Shown here: one piece after another, positions 1 through 11,304 of the stretch
Position numbering within the stretch: the stretch's first letter is position 1
Layout: every line of letters starts with the position of its first letter
DNA from: Prorocentrum cordatum
Taxonomy: Eukaryota; Sar; Dinophyceae; Prorocentrales; Prorocentraceae
Assembly (NCBI GenBank): GCA_963575745.1
Contig: CAUYUJ010005047.1
Coordinates: 122,001-186,000, forward strand
Length of the DNA: 64,000 bases
Direction of reading: 5' to 3'
The notes under the pieces: model-generated
The model's database searches: none
Seen by the model: only the letters and a program-made list of their open reading frames with translations
Told to the model about the DNA's origin: nothing
Position numbers and translations under genes: made by a program

Positions 1-106
1 GCCCTCTTCGTTTTTCCCTCGGTGAGAGCCTGGGGAATGGCGCGGAGACGGAAGGGTCAGAGGATGGCGAACGCCTCCTGGAAGGAGATTGCTCCACCGA
101 GGACGA

Positions 107-275
107 GGGGGGAGGGGGAGGAGGAGGAGCGAAGAGGGGAGGAGGAGGGGGAGGAGGAGGAGGAGGAGGAGGAGGAGGAGGAGGGGGAGGAGGAGGAGGA
201 GGAGCAGGAGGAGGAGGAGGAGGAGGAGGAGGAGGAGGAGGAGGGGGAGGGGGAGGGGGAGGAGGAGGAGCGAAG
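107..275 (+). repeat. (GGA)n microsatellite
   Basis: Purine-only tract of GGA/GGGGGA units. Confidence 0.95.
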
Positions 276-1626
276 AGGGGCACACGGAGGAGAAGAAGAG
301 CACGGTCGCATCAGGCACCAGGGGCGAAGAGGAGGCACACGGAGGAGACCGATGAGGTAACGGGCGCACAGGGGCGGCAGGACGAAGAGGGGGAGGAGAG
401 ACACGAGGAGAGGAGCGAACAGCAGGATGTGGACAAGGACGAGGGGGGAGGAGACGATGGAGGGAACCGAGGAGGGGGGGGGAAGAGAGAGAGGGGTGCA
501 GGAGGTGCATTCCCTGGTCCCCCTCCTGTTGCAGGGGACTCGCGAAGCCAGCGCAGGCGGGCACCAATTGCAAAGCACATCGCGGCATGCATCCCAGATC
601 CTGTGTCAGCGCTGAAACTGAAGCACGCGCGAGTCGGGAGTGTGGCTCTAGTACATATATGTATGTATGCATGTGCATGCAAGCGACACATGCTCGCACG
701 TCTACAGCACCTCTTCAGAATGTAAGCTGAAGGCAATGGGGAGATGGCCCTTCCCATGGACACCCTTGCGAAACAGTCTGGGAAGACGGCGTCGGGCGTT
801 CAGAATGAGGCGGGGGCACTGCCGACCGCAGATCGGGGTTTCCAGTTCACAGCTTGGGTTTGTATGTTATTCAGAGGTACCCCTTGGTTTCATGGACCGA
901 TCGTCCAACCTATCAGATGTTGCGAAATGCAGATTGGTTCATTCAGGGGCCGATGGGCTTTCAACACATATGTGCGAAGAACTGATTGAACACCCCCAAT
1001 GCGTCTGAACATCTCGGGCAAGCATGTTGAAAAATCGTTTTGTGTTTGCTGAGCCGTGACGTCGCGGCCTGCAGGAGGGATGGCCCAGTTTTCAGAAATG
1101 TGAGGCGTCCCATGCGAAAAGGCCTTGCAATTCCACGCGTCCACTTCAATAGTCGCCTCTGAGCACTTCCTAAGAGAGGTGCGTGTCTGACCACAACTGG
1201 ATATGCGGTGAGAGGTGGCCGAGAATGCTGGGCAGGGAGAGATGCCATTTCTTTGGCGCCGTCCAGGCGAAGCAAAAAAAGGAATGGAAGGAGTTGAACA
1301 TCCAGATGAAGCGTGAGGCTGCTTGGAAGGCGCTCGGCCAGAGTCAACCGTTCTGGGAGGGTTCTGGACACGAGGATTGTCCAAGCTTGTTTGGAGTTGA
1401 GATGTGCATGCTCCTCACCTGGTACCTTGCAGTAGCTCCGCAGTGCTTGCCAACCTTGACCAGGCTCTCTCTGAGCCCCCCCTCGAGGATGAGATCAGGC
1501 GCGGGAGACGTGGCGAGGGGAGGACGATGCCAGGCCGTGGGATGACATGTCCCTGCCGTCGGCGAGTGCCCTCGAGGCCGAACAGAAGGGCAGCCCTGCG
1601 AGAGACCCCGGCTGTGAAAGGCGGGC
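276..1626. other. No gene recognised
   Basis: 276-500 is purine-rich decay of the GGA array. 600-1600 is non-repetitive with a balanced composition, but I see no convincing coding frame or element ends. Confidence 0.5.
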
Positions 1627-1730
1627 CTCCTCCTCCTCCTCCTCCTCCTCCTCCTCCTCCTTCTCTTCCTCCTCCTCGTCCTCCTCCTCTTCCTTCTCTT
1701 CCTCCTCCTCCTACTCCTCCTCGGCTCCCC
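1627..1730 (+). repeat. (TCC)n microsatellite
   Basis: Pyrimidine tract of TCC and TTC units. Confidence 0.95.
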
Positions 1731-1877
1731 GCCGGCACGGCGGCTCCTGGTGGGCGCCGTGCCGTCTCTCTGGGGGGGCGCCTCGGCGTCCGTGGTGGTA
1801 TGCCTTCGGCGCAAGCCGGAGCTTGGCCGGTGTCCAGGAGGGGCAAGCTGGTCATGACAGTGATGCATTCCAAGACT

Positions 1878-2040
1878 CAGGAGGGGGAAAACACACACAG
1901 ACACGATGAATCGTCGATTCCCCAGAAAATCAGGGAAACTATGGGAAGTGGGGGAAAGACAAAAACCCAGAAAATATGGGAAACTGTGGGGAATCGTTTT
2001 ATTTGTGTATTTATTTGTGTGTCCTGGGGCCCTTTTAAAG
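1878..2040 (+). mobile_element. Family L repeat, copy 1
   Basis: Begins CAGGAGGGGGAAAACACACA, carries GAATCGTCGATTCCCCAGAA and GGGGGAAAGACAAAAACCCA, ends GTGTGTCCTGGGGCCC. The ends are imperfect inverted repeats (CACACA/TGTGTG plus GATTCCC/GGGAATC). Confidence 0.75.
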
Positions 2041-3618
2041 ACTTCAAGGTTTCCTGGATTTCCGAGACCTCCACATTTTTCACGCGGGCTCCAGAAAGGG
2101 GGGCCGCTAGATACGTTGGAAATCCTGGAACGTATCTTGAGCCAATCCGATCATGACATCGTCCTCGTCCAAAGTGTATGTGTGCGTGCCAGACCACACA
2201 GCATTTTTGCGATGCACCAGTTTCTGGAGTTGGGGTGTAGCATCAGGGCGTGCCGCTGCAGCCGCTGTTGCGGCCCATGGCGCGCAGAATGCAATTTGCA
2301 GTCCAGCGCAGCCGCTGGGAATAGAGATTTGCCGAATTGGCCAAGCGTTCCAGGGAGCTCATTCAGCAACTGCTGGTGGCCACTCAGCTTGTGGCAGGTT
2401 CTGAACTGCGCCTCCAGGAGTTTCCATGTCTCGGTTACTGGATACACGGACAGTCGCTTCGATTGATCGAACGCACTATTTTGTGCATTCATGTTGGGGT
2501 TGGTTGCGGGCCCCGCGTCGTCGTGTCCAGAATTTGTAACACTGGAGATGTGTTGATTGGACTTGTTCATTGCCAGGGTCTCTACCATTTCTCCTATGAT
2601 TTTTTCACTGGTCGGGTTCTCACCTTACCCACGGTAGACATGGAATGTATACCTTCTAGAGTTGGTAGCGACAGTATTTGTTCTTGCGTAGTTCGCTTCG
2701 CATCTTCTGTTTCTTCCTTCGTCGATTTGCCCGTTTGCACATGAATTTCTGTTTTCCCTCTGTACTTTCTATCCCGTCTTCGGACATGCTGAGGCGTATT
2801 CATGCGTTGATGATTGGATTGGCTGGCACAACATGTCATGTTCTCCAGTGCGTTTCAGATGATCACGTCACGCGTTCCCCGAAATGGTTTCGTTTGACAT
2901 ACTGCCCAGCTCGAACGGGATCGGGATGTCAAGCAGTTGACAGTCATTCTGCATTGTTTGCGATTGCATTGGGCGGCGATCTAGAAGTTGAACCTAACCA
3001 TCGGGATGACATGTGACGGTCTGTCGATGCGGTGGCTAGTAAACGATCGCGAGAAGACACCGCGCTCACACTTTCTTCAAGTCCGCTGAAGACGGGGTTG
3101 TCGGTTCACCTGGTCTGATCGACCGTTTTTCTCGCAGGTCGACGGGTGGACGAGATCTTCCTCTCAGTCTAACCGCGCAGTTTGGCGGAAGTCGCCAGAG
3201 AGTCTAGGGACGATCGATCGTTGCTTTGCTGCGGCGCCGCAGATGCGGCGTGCTGACAGGCAACTTTTCTGCTTTCGGGTGCCCTGATCTCGGCTCGCCC
3301 GATCTGCTCGCAGCACGAGTGACCCTGCCCTCGTTGCCCCTGAGAAGGGGGGGGCGCGAGCCGCGCAGAGGCACGCGAGGCGCGCATCGCGGAGAAGGAC
3401 GCGCAGGCGCCCACAGTTTCGCTCCTGGCGCCCATCTGCTCCCAGCAGCTTCTGAGATACTGCTTGGAGCCCCTCGATGCCCCTCCAGGCGAGCCCCTTC
3501 GGGCTCGTCGGTGCCCCTCCGGGCCCCTGCCGGGCCCCTCCCAGGCCCTCTGGGCCACTTCGGGCCGCTTCGGTTCCAACCGGTCCGGTTTGGTCGTTTG
3601 GGCCAGTTTCGGCCTACG
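2041..3618. other. Mostly unassigned; one weak ORF
   Basis: 2041-3170 is less G+C-rich and non-repetitive (hypothetical ORF at 2151-2588). 3170-3618 contains CCCTGCCGGGCCCCTC-like degenerate words leading into family D copy 1. Confidence 0.45.
2151..2588 (-). CDS. Hypothetical ORF, possible exon or decayed gene
   Basis: 145 codons on the minus strand, starting ATG at 2588. Not from simple repeats: it includes VTETWKLLEAQFRTCHKLSG and a balanced residue mix, in a locally less G+C-rich stretch (2041-3170). I recognise no domain. The next minus-strand frame upstream (2594-2839) is in a different phase; whether an intron links them I cannot tell. Could be chance. Confidence 0.2.
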   Translation of the reverse strand: MVETLAMNKSNQHISSVTNSGHDDAGPATNPNMNAQNSAFDQSKRLSVYPVTETWKLLEAQFRTCHKLSGHQQLLNELPGTLGQFGKSLFPAAALDCKLHSARHGPQQRLQRHALMLHPNSRNWCIAKMLCGLARTHTLWTRTMS

Positions 3619-3787
3619 GTCAAAAACCCTAATAAGGACGCGCAACTTTGCTCAGGGTACCCTCGCGTCCTTGCTCTGCCTTGCTCTTGCGTCCTTGAGG
3701 TTTTCGTCGTCCGCCGCCCCAAAAATCCCAGCTTCGGCTTCCAAGGGTCTTGCGTCCTGCCCGCGCGTCCTTATTAGGGTTTTTGAC
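3619..3787 (+). mobile_element. Family D inverted-repeat element, copy 1
   Basis: 169 bp. GTCAAAAACCCTAATAAGGA at the left is matched exactly by TCCTTATTAGGGTTTTTGAC at the right; the arms run on into GCGC. Interior CCGCCGCCCCAAAAATCCCA. Confidence 0.88.
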
Positions 3788-4311
3788 TGTACCCGTTCGG
3801 TTCGAAGTGACCGTTCCAGTTCCGATTGCTTCGGGTAGGGCTCCACTTCGGTCAGTTCGGTCGCAGAAGGCGCCGGTTTATGGCTACCCGTCGGTTCAGA
3901 GCTACCATGCATCTCATCGTCTGTCTCGCGGGGGTGCTCAAAAGTTTCATTTTTGTTTAGCAAGGCCGCGGGGCTGCACTGACCCCGTCTCGATCACGTA
4001 GCCATCCCCAATCGCTTGGACCCTCTCCAGCCCAGAGGTGCAGTAATTGATAGCCGGTCTCAGATTTGCCAGTCACTCGACCAGGACAGTGAAAGTTTTG
4101 TCTTAACCCGCTGGTGTAGGGTCCTCTTTCTGCATCCGCAGCCTACCAGTTTCCTTCCCCCTCCCTCTCTTCCTCTCCTGTGCCCCTGTCACCACCTCCA
4201 TCATCACAACCCCTCACGCGCTTCGTGGCCACTCAGAACGCCCCACCGCGGGCTCCCGTGGCGGGGCCCGCATGGCGTCCCCCCGTCGCCCAAAGCGGCC
4301 CATCCCTCGCA

Positions 4312-4530
4312 GGGAGGGAGGAGGGAGGAGGGAGGAGGGAGGAGGGAGGAGGAGGAGGAGGAGGAGGAGGAGGGAGGGAGGAGGGAGGAGGGAGGAGGGA
4401 GGAGGGAGGAGGGAGGAGGGGAGGAGGGAGGAGGGAGGAGGAGGGAGGAGGGAGGAGGAGGAGGAGGAGGAGGAGGGGGAGGAGGAGGAGGAGGAGGAGG
4501 AGGAGGAGGAGGAGGGAGGAGGGAGGAGGC
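4312..4530 (+). repeat. GGA / GGAGGGA array
   Basis: Alternates GAGGGAG blocks with pure GGA runs over about 220 bp. Confidence 0.95.
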
Positions 4531-4934
4531 GTGACCCCACAAAAGGGGTAGCTCCACCGCAGGCCCAGCGGCGGGGCCCGCCTGCCGCTGCGCCGCCCCC
4601 TTCGGCGCGCCCCCCTCTCGCGCACTTCGGTGCCCCCCCCCCCGCCCGCGCCACATCCTCCCGGAGGTGCCGCGGGCCGTCCCCCCGCCCCCCCCCGACG
4701 ACGACCCGCCCCCAGCAACTCGGGGGTTGATAGATCTCCCGAGGAGCGTCTCTAGACCACCTACGCCCAGAGGCCTGGTGGGATTTTCCGAGGGGGTTGC
4801 AGTCCAGATCCCTCCCCAGAGTCGACCACGCGGTCGACGTCTGGGCCGGCGGCCGCCTCGCGCGAGCGCCTGACGGCCCCGACCCCGCTCGGCGTCCCAG
4901 GGATGGCGGGCGGCCACGGGGCCGCCGGCCGCAC

Positions 4935-5025
4935 GGGGCGTGAAAGCGACCACAGCCACTGCTTTTCTTTTGTTGCCGCCCTCCAGCCAGCAGAAACACA
5001 GCAGTGGCTGTGGTCATTTCCCTTA
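4935..5025 (+). mobile_element. Element K, hairpin unit 1
   Basis: GTGAAAGCGACCACAGCCAC TGC pairs with GCAGTGGCTGTGGTCATTTC; small foldback unit followed at once by a second. Confidence 0.65.
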
Positions 5026-5034
5026 GGCTTGGCA

Positions 5035-5125
5035 CCAGGGAAATGGCCACAACCACTGCTTCTTTTTCGGCCGGCCGGAAGGCGGCGCAAGCAAGAGGCA
5101 GTGGCTGTGGTCACTTTCCCGTCCC
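5035..5125 (+). mobile_element. Element K, hairpin unit 2
   Basis: GGGAAATGGCCACAACCACTGC pairs with GCAGTGGCTGTGGTCACTTT. Same size and design as the unit at 4935. Confidence 0.65.
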
Positions 5126-5132
5126 GCAGCGT

Positions 5133-5278
5133 CGATTAGCGAATTTTGGCCGTTTTCGGGCCGCGAGAGGGCGTCGCGGCCGTTTTTTTTGTTTGCGGGT
5201 CCAGGTCCGTCGGTTTCGTTCCTGGACCGTTTTCGCTGAAAAGGGTGGTTGGGTAAAGGGAGTCTCGTCCACCGCCGA
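5133..5278 (+). repeat. Dispersed repeat P, partial diverged copy 3
   Basis: GTCGATTAGCGAATTTTGGC and GAGAGGGCGTCGCGGCCGTT match the right half of the other two copies. Confidence 0.6.
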
Positions 5279-7049
5279 GAAACGGTGACGCCCGGGAGCC
5301 GCATGCAGGCGCGCGGTGGTCTTGAAGGCTGTGTTGGCGCTCATGCGATCCTCCCACCCAGGCTCCCACCAGTCGGCGTCACCCCAATCTGCTACTGCTC
5401 TGTGTTCGTCGCCCCCCCCAGGGGCGACGCACGCGCTGAGAACCCGTGCAGCAGATGCTCGGTGGCGGGCGCTGCCTGGCCACACCGTCCGGGAACTGCT
5501 ATGCTACAAGATGGCTGCACTGCATGTTCGGGCCGGCCGCGCACCTCCCAGGAGGACACAGAGTACGAATGGGACGGGGGACATGGATGAGGGGATGGGG
5601 GACATGGATGGGGAGGATGGGGAGGATGGGGAGGGGGAGGAGGAGGAGGAGCAAGAGGAGGAGAAGTAGGAGGGAGAATGCATAGCGAACGCCCGGCAAG
5701 TATGGAAGGGAATGGGGACTTGGAATCCGTCACTCGTGCCCTCGTCCGTCGTTCCCGCTGTTCTCTGGCGTAGCACCTTTGGTATGTATGCCGATGCTCC
5801 TGTTCCATCTCCCCTCTTTCTCGTCCCCCTCGTCGCCCCCTTCTCAACCTTCCAGTCCTATTCAAACGTGTTCTCCCTTCGTCAGTTGTAGGTATGATGC
5901 AAGGTGCGAAGTGGGAGTTATGGTGTTTTTCGTCGTTCTTTGTTGTGTCGCTCAGCCCCTTCCTACAATATGAGGAAGAGGAAGTGTCACGGTAATCAAC
6001 GTGACAGGGGCTGACGACGTTGTTGTCCATCGATGCATTTTTATTGCGTCAGAGAGTTATTGGGAGCGGCAACGCGTTCGGTTTCCGATGACGCTGAAGT
6101 GTTCTCACGTTGCTGTTGGGTTGTTTTGATTATGGTTTCTGGGTCCAGATGAGCCAGATGTGCCTGCAGACTCTAGCCCTTCCGGCTACGGATCGCGCAG
6201 CACAATTGGAATGCACATTTGCCTACAGATCATACGTCTGCAGATCCGCATTCATGCGTTGCATGCTGTTTTTGTGTTCGATCATGTACCCCTTGCCAAT
6301 TGCTACTACCCAGCTTGCCCTCCGGAGAAGACCGCTAAAAAACCACCAGAAGACAGCCGACGACCGCCGAAGATCGCCTAGGGCTTGTTGGTAACAGGGG
6401 GGCATCGTCGAAAGCGTAAGTGTTGTGGGTGTGATGTTAGTGCGCGTGCGAAGGAACTTGTATTGTTGTCTCTCGAGTGACAGCGCGCCAGGTCTTGCAG
6501 AGGGTCGTGGAAGGCACGGACAAGAGGAGGCGAGAGGAGGCGAAGCGACAGGATGCGGCCACCATTCCGTGTAAGTGTGGTTCTCTTCCTTTCGTCGTCC
6601 TTCCCCCCTTCTGCTCTCCGAGTGGAGTTGGATGGAGGAGGGGGGAGCCGAATCTTGACGAACGAACAACACACACATCCATACCCAGAGGGAGGTCGTT
6701 GGGAGGAGGACTGGCTATGGGTATGGGTGCGGGTTGTCGGACCCTGGGGAACGCTCCCGTTCGAGCGGGGACCCCCATCCGACAACACGCACCCATAGCC
6801 CTCTCCGATCCCCCTATGGGTATGGGTGTGTGTTGTTGGTTCGTCAAATCTTGATGGTCAAGGATTCGATTTTTCGGACACTTCTGGCATCTTCTTGTGC
6901 CTCTGGAGGCCCTCGGGCTGTCTGCAGGCGTCGGGGCCGCCTGCAAACAGTACAGCGCTCTGGCGTCTCTGCAGCCTCCGTGCGGAGGCGAGCTGGTCGG
7001 TCTGGTCCTGCAGCCGGCCGATGTCTGAACGATATTCGTTTCGATACTC
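5279..7049. other. No gene recognised
   Basis: Short GGA tract at 5580-5670. An inverted pair around 6650-6850 (ACGAACAACACACACATCCATACCC near 6660 against GGGTATGGGTGTGTGTTGTTGG near 6815, motifs cut here by spacing) suggests another small foldback element. Otherwise nothing. Confidence 0.45.
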
Positions 7050-7160
7050 GTCCTCCTCCTCCTCCTCCTCCTCCTCCTTCCTCCTCTCTCCTCTCTCCTC
7101 CTCCTCCTCCTCCTCCTCCTCCTCCTCCTCCTCCTCCTCCTCCTCCTCCTCCTCCTCCCT
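7050..7160 (+). repeat. (CTC)n microsatellite
   Basis: Almost pure CTC with a CTCTCTCCTCTC interruption. Confidence 0.95.
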
Positions 7161-7630
7161 TTGCGATTTTGCGATTTCAATGCGGTCGGGCTGGTCGAGT
7201 CTCATGTCGATCGACTCGGCAGCGCAAACAGATGGGCTCAGAAACGGGGGGGGAGGCGAACAGCCTTGCCTTCATCGGGAGCAGGGGGCAGCCTGAGAAG
7301 CCTTGCTGTGGTGAGCCTGGGAGCTGGCGAGCCGTGACTCCGTGTTCTGGTGAAGCGTCCCGCGGTGGCATGCGATCGTGCGCACCGCTGCTGCAGAGAC
7401 GGTGGCGGCTAAGTGGGGCAAGCCGGCCAGGTGTCCGCCTTCCGATGCCGCCTGCGAGGGCCGCGAGCAAGGGCGTGCTGCAGAAGGACGCTCGGCCCGC
7501 CACCTGCGCCGAGGAGGCCATCTCGGCCACCCCGGCCCTGCTGCCGGCGCCGCTCCTGGTGGCCCAGCTGACAGCGCCGCCCCAGCCTCGCCGGAGGGGC
7601 TGGGCCAGGCTGCAGGGCCCGCTGCTTACA

Positions 7631-7970
7631 GCCAAGAACCCTGATAAGGACGCGCGACTCTACTCAGGGCACCCTTGCGTCCCTGCTCTTCCTTGCTCTT
7701 GCGTCCTTGCTCTTTCGTCGTCCGCCGCCCCAAAAATCCCAACTTCGGCTTCCAAGGGTCTGTTGCGTCCTTACACCTTAGGCGATGCTCAAGAAAACGT
7801 AAGTTTTCGGCCAGAGTCTCGATTATTCTTAACGTTTCAATGTAACTCCTAAGATTTTAATAGAAATGTTATGTTTTTTAAATTCAAGTTCTGAGACTAT
7901 GAATCTCTGAACCCATGATTTCTTTAGCATTTCGCAGGGTGTACCGCGCGTCCCTCCCAGGGTTTCTGAC
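7631..7970 (+). mobile_element. Family D element, copy 2, interrupted by element E
   Basis: Left arm GCCAAGAACCCTGATAAGGA and the same interior as copy 1. After GCGTCCT it is split at a TA by 7774-7941, then resumes with CCGCGCGTCCCTCCCAGGGT and ends TTTCTGAC. Confidence 0.82.
7774..7941 (+). mobile_element. Element E: AT-rich inverted-repeat insert with TA duplication
   Basis: 168 bp, strikingly A/T-rich. Ends CACCTTAGGCGATGCTCAAG and TTTAGCATTTCGCAGGGTG form an imperfect inverted repeat. TA flanks both sides (7772-7773, 7942-7943). Excision restores the family D sequence as in copy 1. TA duplications are typical of Tc1/mariner-type and related elements. Confidence 0.75.
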
Positions 7971-8116
7971 TGCACGGCCCTTGGCGGCCCAGGGGGCCGC
8001 GCCTGCACGGGCCCCGCGGCCCGAGCGGCCTCCGCGTGTACAGCGGGCCGGCGGACGGGGCGCTGGCAGCGCCGCGGCGCCGGGCCGCCCTCAAGAGGTC
8101 CCAGCGGTCAGCCCCG

Positions 8117-8163
8117 CAGGAGGAGGAGGAGGAGGAGGAGGAGGAGGAGGAGGAGGAGGAGGA
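8117..8163 (+). repeat. (GGA)n microsatellite next to repeat P
   Basis: Pure GGA ending at GGGCCCCCCC of repeat P copy 1. Confidence 0.95.
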
Positions 8164-8543
8164 GGGCCCCCCCCCAGGAGAGGAACCTGGAGTGCGTGCC
8201 TCCGCCCGCGCGCGGCGCCCTCTGCCGCAGCCGCGGCGCCCGCCCCCCCGGGGGGGGAGGCCCCGGCGGGTGCGCGCCTCGGCTGGTGCGCGGCGGCCGC
8301 CTGCGGCCGCAGACAGCGGCATGCGCAGGCGTGCGTCGCGCAGTGGCGAAGCGTCCCGGCTCGCCTGTATCGGGGGAGGACAGAACCCCCAACAGTGACA
8401 CGTCGATTCGTGGATTGTCCGCTTTCGGTTCTCGAGAGGGCGCCGCGGCCGTCACTTTCCAGGCTTGCGCCCGCCAGGTTTGGGCCTCAGGTCGTTTTCA
8501 CTAAACCACGCTGTGCTAAAGGGGGGTCTGTCCATCCCCGAGC
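8164..8543 (+). repeat. Dispersed direct repeat P, copy 1
   Basis: GGCCCCCCCCCAGGAGAGGA through TCTGTCCATCCCCGA; about 95 percent alike by eye to 14271-14646. Both follow a GGA array. Confidence 0.85.
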
Positions 8544-8951
8544 AGAGGTCGCCACGGCTCCCCGTTGCGTCCACGAAAAGCTCTGCAGCCCTGCGTGCCG
8601 ACGCGCGTGCCATCTCGATCGGGTATAGCCAGGACCCCCGGTAAGGGGACCCGGTTAGTGGTAGGGCCCTGGGGCCCCTCAACTGGCCAGATTCGCTACA
8701 CCAGGTTTGCCGTAACTGGTGTCTTTCGGGTGACGGCAGCTCCGGTTGGTGGACATGGGACGGGGGGGCGCCCCCGGTACAAAGCACTAAACCAGGTTCC
8801 ACTATATCAACCCAGTTCTACCAACGCCCGACAGAGGTCCCAGCGGTCAGCCTCGCAGGGGCGCCTATGGAGGTCGCCACGGATCCCCGTTTCGTCCACA
8901 ACAGCATTGCAGCCTTGCGTGCCGACGCGCGTGCTATCTCGATCGGTGCAA
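8541..8951 (+). repeat. Direct repeats of about 90 bp at 8541-8632 and 8863-8951
   Basis: GAGGTCGCCACGG, CAGCC(C/T)TGCGTGCCGACG and CGCGTGC(C/T)ATCTCGATCGG recur with an offset near 320 bp. The spacer contains ACCAGGTTTGCC and ACCAGGTTCCAC words. GAGGTCCCAGCGGTCAGCC (8834) also repeats at 8096. Confidence 0.7.
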
Positions 8952-9583
8952 AGTTAGATTTGTTGGGGGGAGGGAGGCAGTGCGGTCTCCTCACGGCGCG
9001 CTGGATCAGGGGCCGCCCGACTGCCGGGAAAGCGCTTGCCCGCGGCATGCCCGGGGACGGCAGGCCTCGCAGCGCGGCCGCCTTCGGGTTGGCCGTTGCC
9101 TGCGGCGACCAGTGCCCGGCCGCCGCCCGCCTCCTGGGCGGAGCGCGAGCTCCAGCTGGCCGCCGCGGCCGCGGCACAGCGCGCTCGGTGAGGTCGGCGG
9201 CCCCGCGGGCCAGCCGCGAGGGCCGCGGGCGCCCCGCGCCGCCGCCGCCGCTGGACGGCCACGCGCGGCGCCCGCGCCGCCAGAGGCCCGCGCCTGCCCC
9301 CGCGGCGCCTGCGCCCACTGCCGCCGCGGCGGCGGCCGCAGCCGAGCCGCGCTGGCGGCTCGGCCGCGGGCGTCGCGCCCGCCGTGCCCGCCGAGGCGGC
9401 GTGTGCGCCCTCCTTCGCGGGGGTCTTCGCGGCGGCGGGCGCGCGCAGCGGCGCGGGGGCCCTCTGCCGGGGTGCCTGCCGCGCCCGCGGCGCGCGGGGC
9501 CCTCTCGGTGGCGCGGCGGGCGCATGCGTTCGGCGGCGGCGTGTGCGGGTCCGGGCGTGGCGCCCGCGAGGTCCCCGCGTTTG

Positions 9584-9742
9584 CCAGTCTGAAACGTATG
9601 CCTATCCCTATGTTTGATATCATCTTCATTACCTCGATGCCGATCTTGAGGATTCCCTCCGTTCCTGAGGGCCTGTCCCTAAGATCGTCCTCGCTTTTTG
9701 CTCGCCCATCTTAGGGATAATTAGGGATACGCTCGAGGATGG
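9584..9742 (+). mobile_element. Family B inverted-repeat element, copy 1
   Basis: Left GAAACGTATGCCTATCCCTA, right TAGGGATACGCTCGAGGATG, with a shared core CTCGATGCCGATCTTGAGGA. This copy has TAGGGATAATTAGGGATACG in the right arm. Confidence 0.75.
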
Positions 9743-10039
9743 TTATGCGTGCAGCCATGCTGCGGTTGACGCCAGCAGTGCGCGGTGGCGGCGGCGAGGC
9801 GGCTTGGCGCGCCGCACGGTGCGCGCGCCTGCAGGCCCCGGGCCGCCAGACTGCATTCGGCGAGCGCTTCCCCGCACCGCTTCCCATCCCGCCTCAGCCG
9901 CGGGCCGGCTTTCCTCGCGCGGCAGAAGTGTGCGGGGACGGCGCAGGCGCCCCAAGGGCCAGGTTGAGGGAGTCGGGGGAAACAGGGGTGATAATGAGAA
10001 GAAAGGACCAGACGGATGAGGAGAAGGATTGGTTGTTCT

Positions 10040-10905
10040 TGCTTTTGCTGCTCATCCTATCTCCTTTTGCTGTTCCTTCCTCCTGTTTCTCCATGTTGCT
10101 CCTCATGCTGGTCCTACGTATGACTGCTCCTCCTGCTGCTGAAGCTGCTCGTCATTTCTGCTCTCGCTGCTCCTCCATGTTGCTTCTCCATGCTGACTTT
10201 CCTGCTGGTCCTAGAGCTCTGCTGCTGCTCATGCTGCTTCTCTGACTGTTCCTACTGCTGCTCGGCCTCTCGATGGTTCCCCTCCTGATGCTCTTGCTCC
10301 TCCTGTGCTCATCCTGTTCTGGCTGTTCCTCATGCTCCTCTGCCTCCCAGTCACTCGCGATCCTGCTCCTGCTACTCCTGCGGTGCTCGCACTCTGGTGC
10401 TCCTTCTGCTGCTCCTTTTGCTGCTCCTCCTGCCTGCTGCTCCGGTGCTCCCTCTTCCTGCACCTCCTCCTACTCCACCTCCTCCCCCTGCACCACCTCC
10501 TCCTCCTCCTCCTCCTCCTGCTCCTCCTGCCTGCTGCTCAGGTGCTCCCTCTCCCTGCTCCTGCTGCTCGTCCTGCTGCATCTCCTGCTGCTGCTGCTGC
10601 TCCTGCTGCTGCGTCCTGCGGCTCCTGCTGCTCCTGCCGCTGCTCCCCGGGGATGCTCCTGCTGCCCCTCTGCTGGCCCTCCGCCTGCTCCTCTGGTGCT
10701 CGCTGCTCATCCTCTCCTCCTGCTCCTCCTCCTCCTGCTCCTGACTCCTCCTGACTCCTCCTGACTCCTGGCTCCTGATGGCTGGAAAGGACGTCGTTCG
10801 TAGCCCTCCCTCCTCCTCCACCTCCTCCTCCTCCTCCTACTCCACCTCCCCACGCACCACCTCCTCCTCCTCCTCCTCCTCCTCCTCCTCCTCCTCCTCC
10901 TCCTC
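10040..10905 (+). repeat. CTG/CTC degenerate repeat
   Basis: Long stretch of CTGCTCCTGCTGCTC-like words ending in a pure TCC run (10860-10905). Leu/Ser-rich or Gln/Glu-rich frames on both strands are artefacts of composition. Confidence 0.9.
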
Positions 10906-11047
10906 GAGTGTTTCTGCTGATGCTCCGGTGCTCCTCCCTGCTCTTCCCGCTGCTCCTCCTGCTGTTCCTTCTGTTGCGTCGGCGCCCCCCCCCCAGCCCC
11001 GGCGTTCTCCCCCTGGTGCCTATGTTCCTGTTACCTCCCCCCCTGTC

Positions 11048-11301
11048 TAGGCCTCCTAGATGGGGTCGGAGTAGATGGGGTCGGAGGATCGCGCCGCATC
11101 TCCGATGCGTCGCCGATGCGGCTCGATGCGGAGCCCGCTTTTCTTCACGCGGACGTCGCCGATGAACCGCTGACGTCGACGGTGCATCGCTGGTGCATCG
11201 CCGATGCATCGCCGATGCATCACCGATGCATCGTCGATGTATCAGCGATGCGGCGCGATCCTCCGACCCTATCTACTCCGACCCCATCTAGGAGGCCTCT
11301 A
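11048..11301 (+). mobile_element. Family G foldback element, copy 1
   Basis: Arms of about 50 bp, nearly perfect: TAGGCCTCCTAGATGGGGTC at the left, GACCCCATCTAGGAGGCCTC at the right. The interior repeats GATGCATCGCC-like words. Overlaps no plausible gene. Confidence 0.85.
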
Positions 11302-11304
11302 CCC

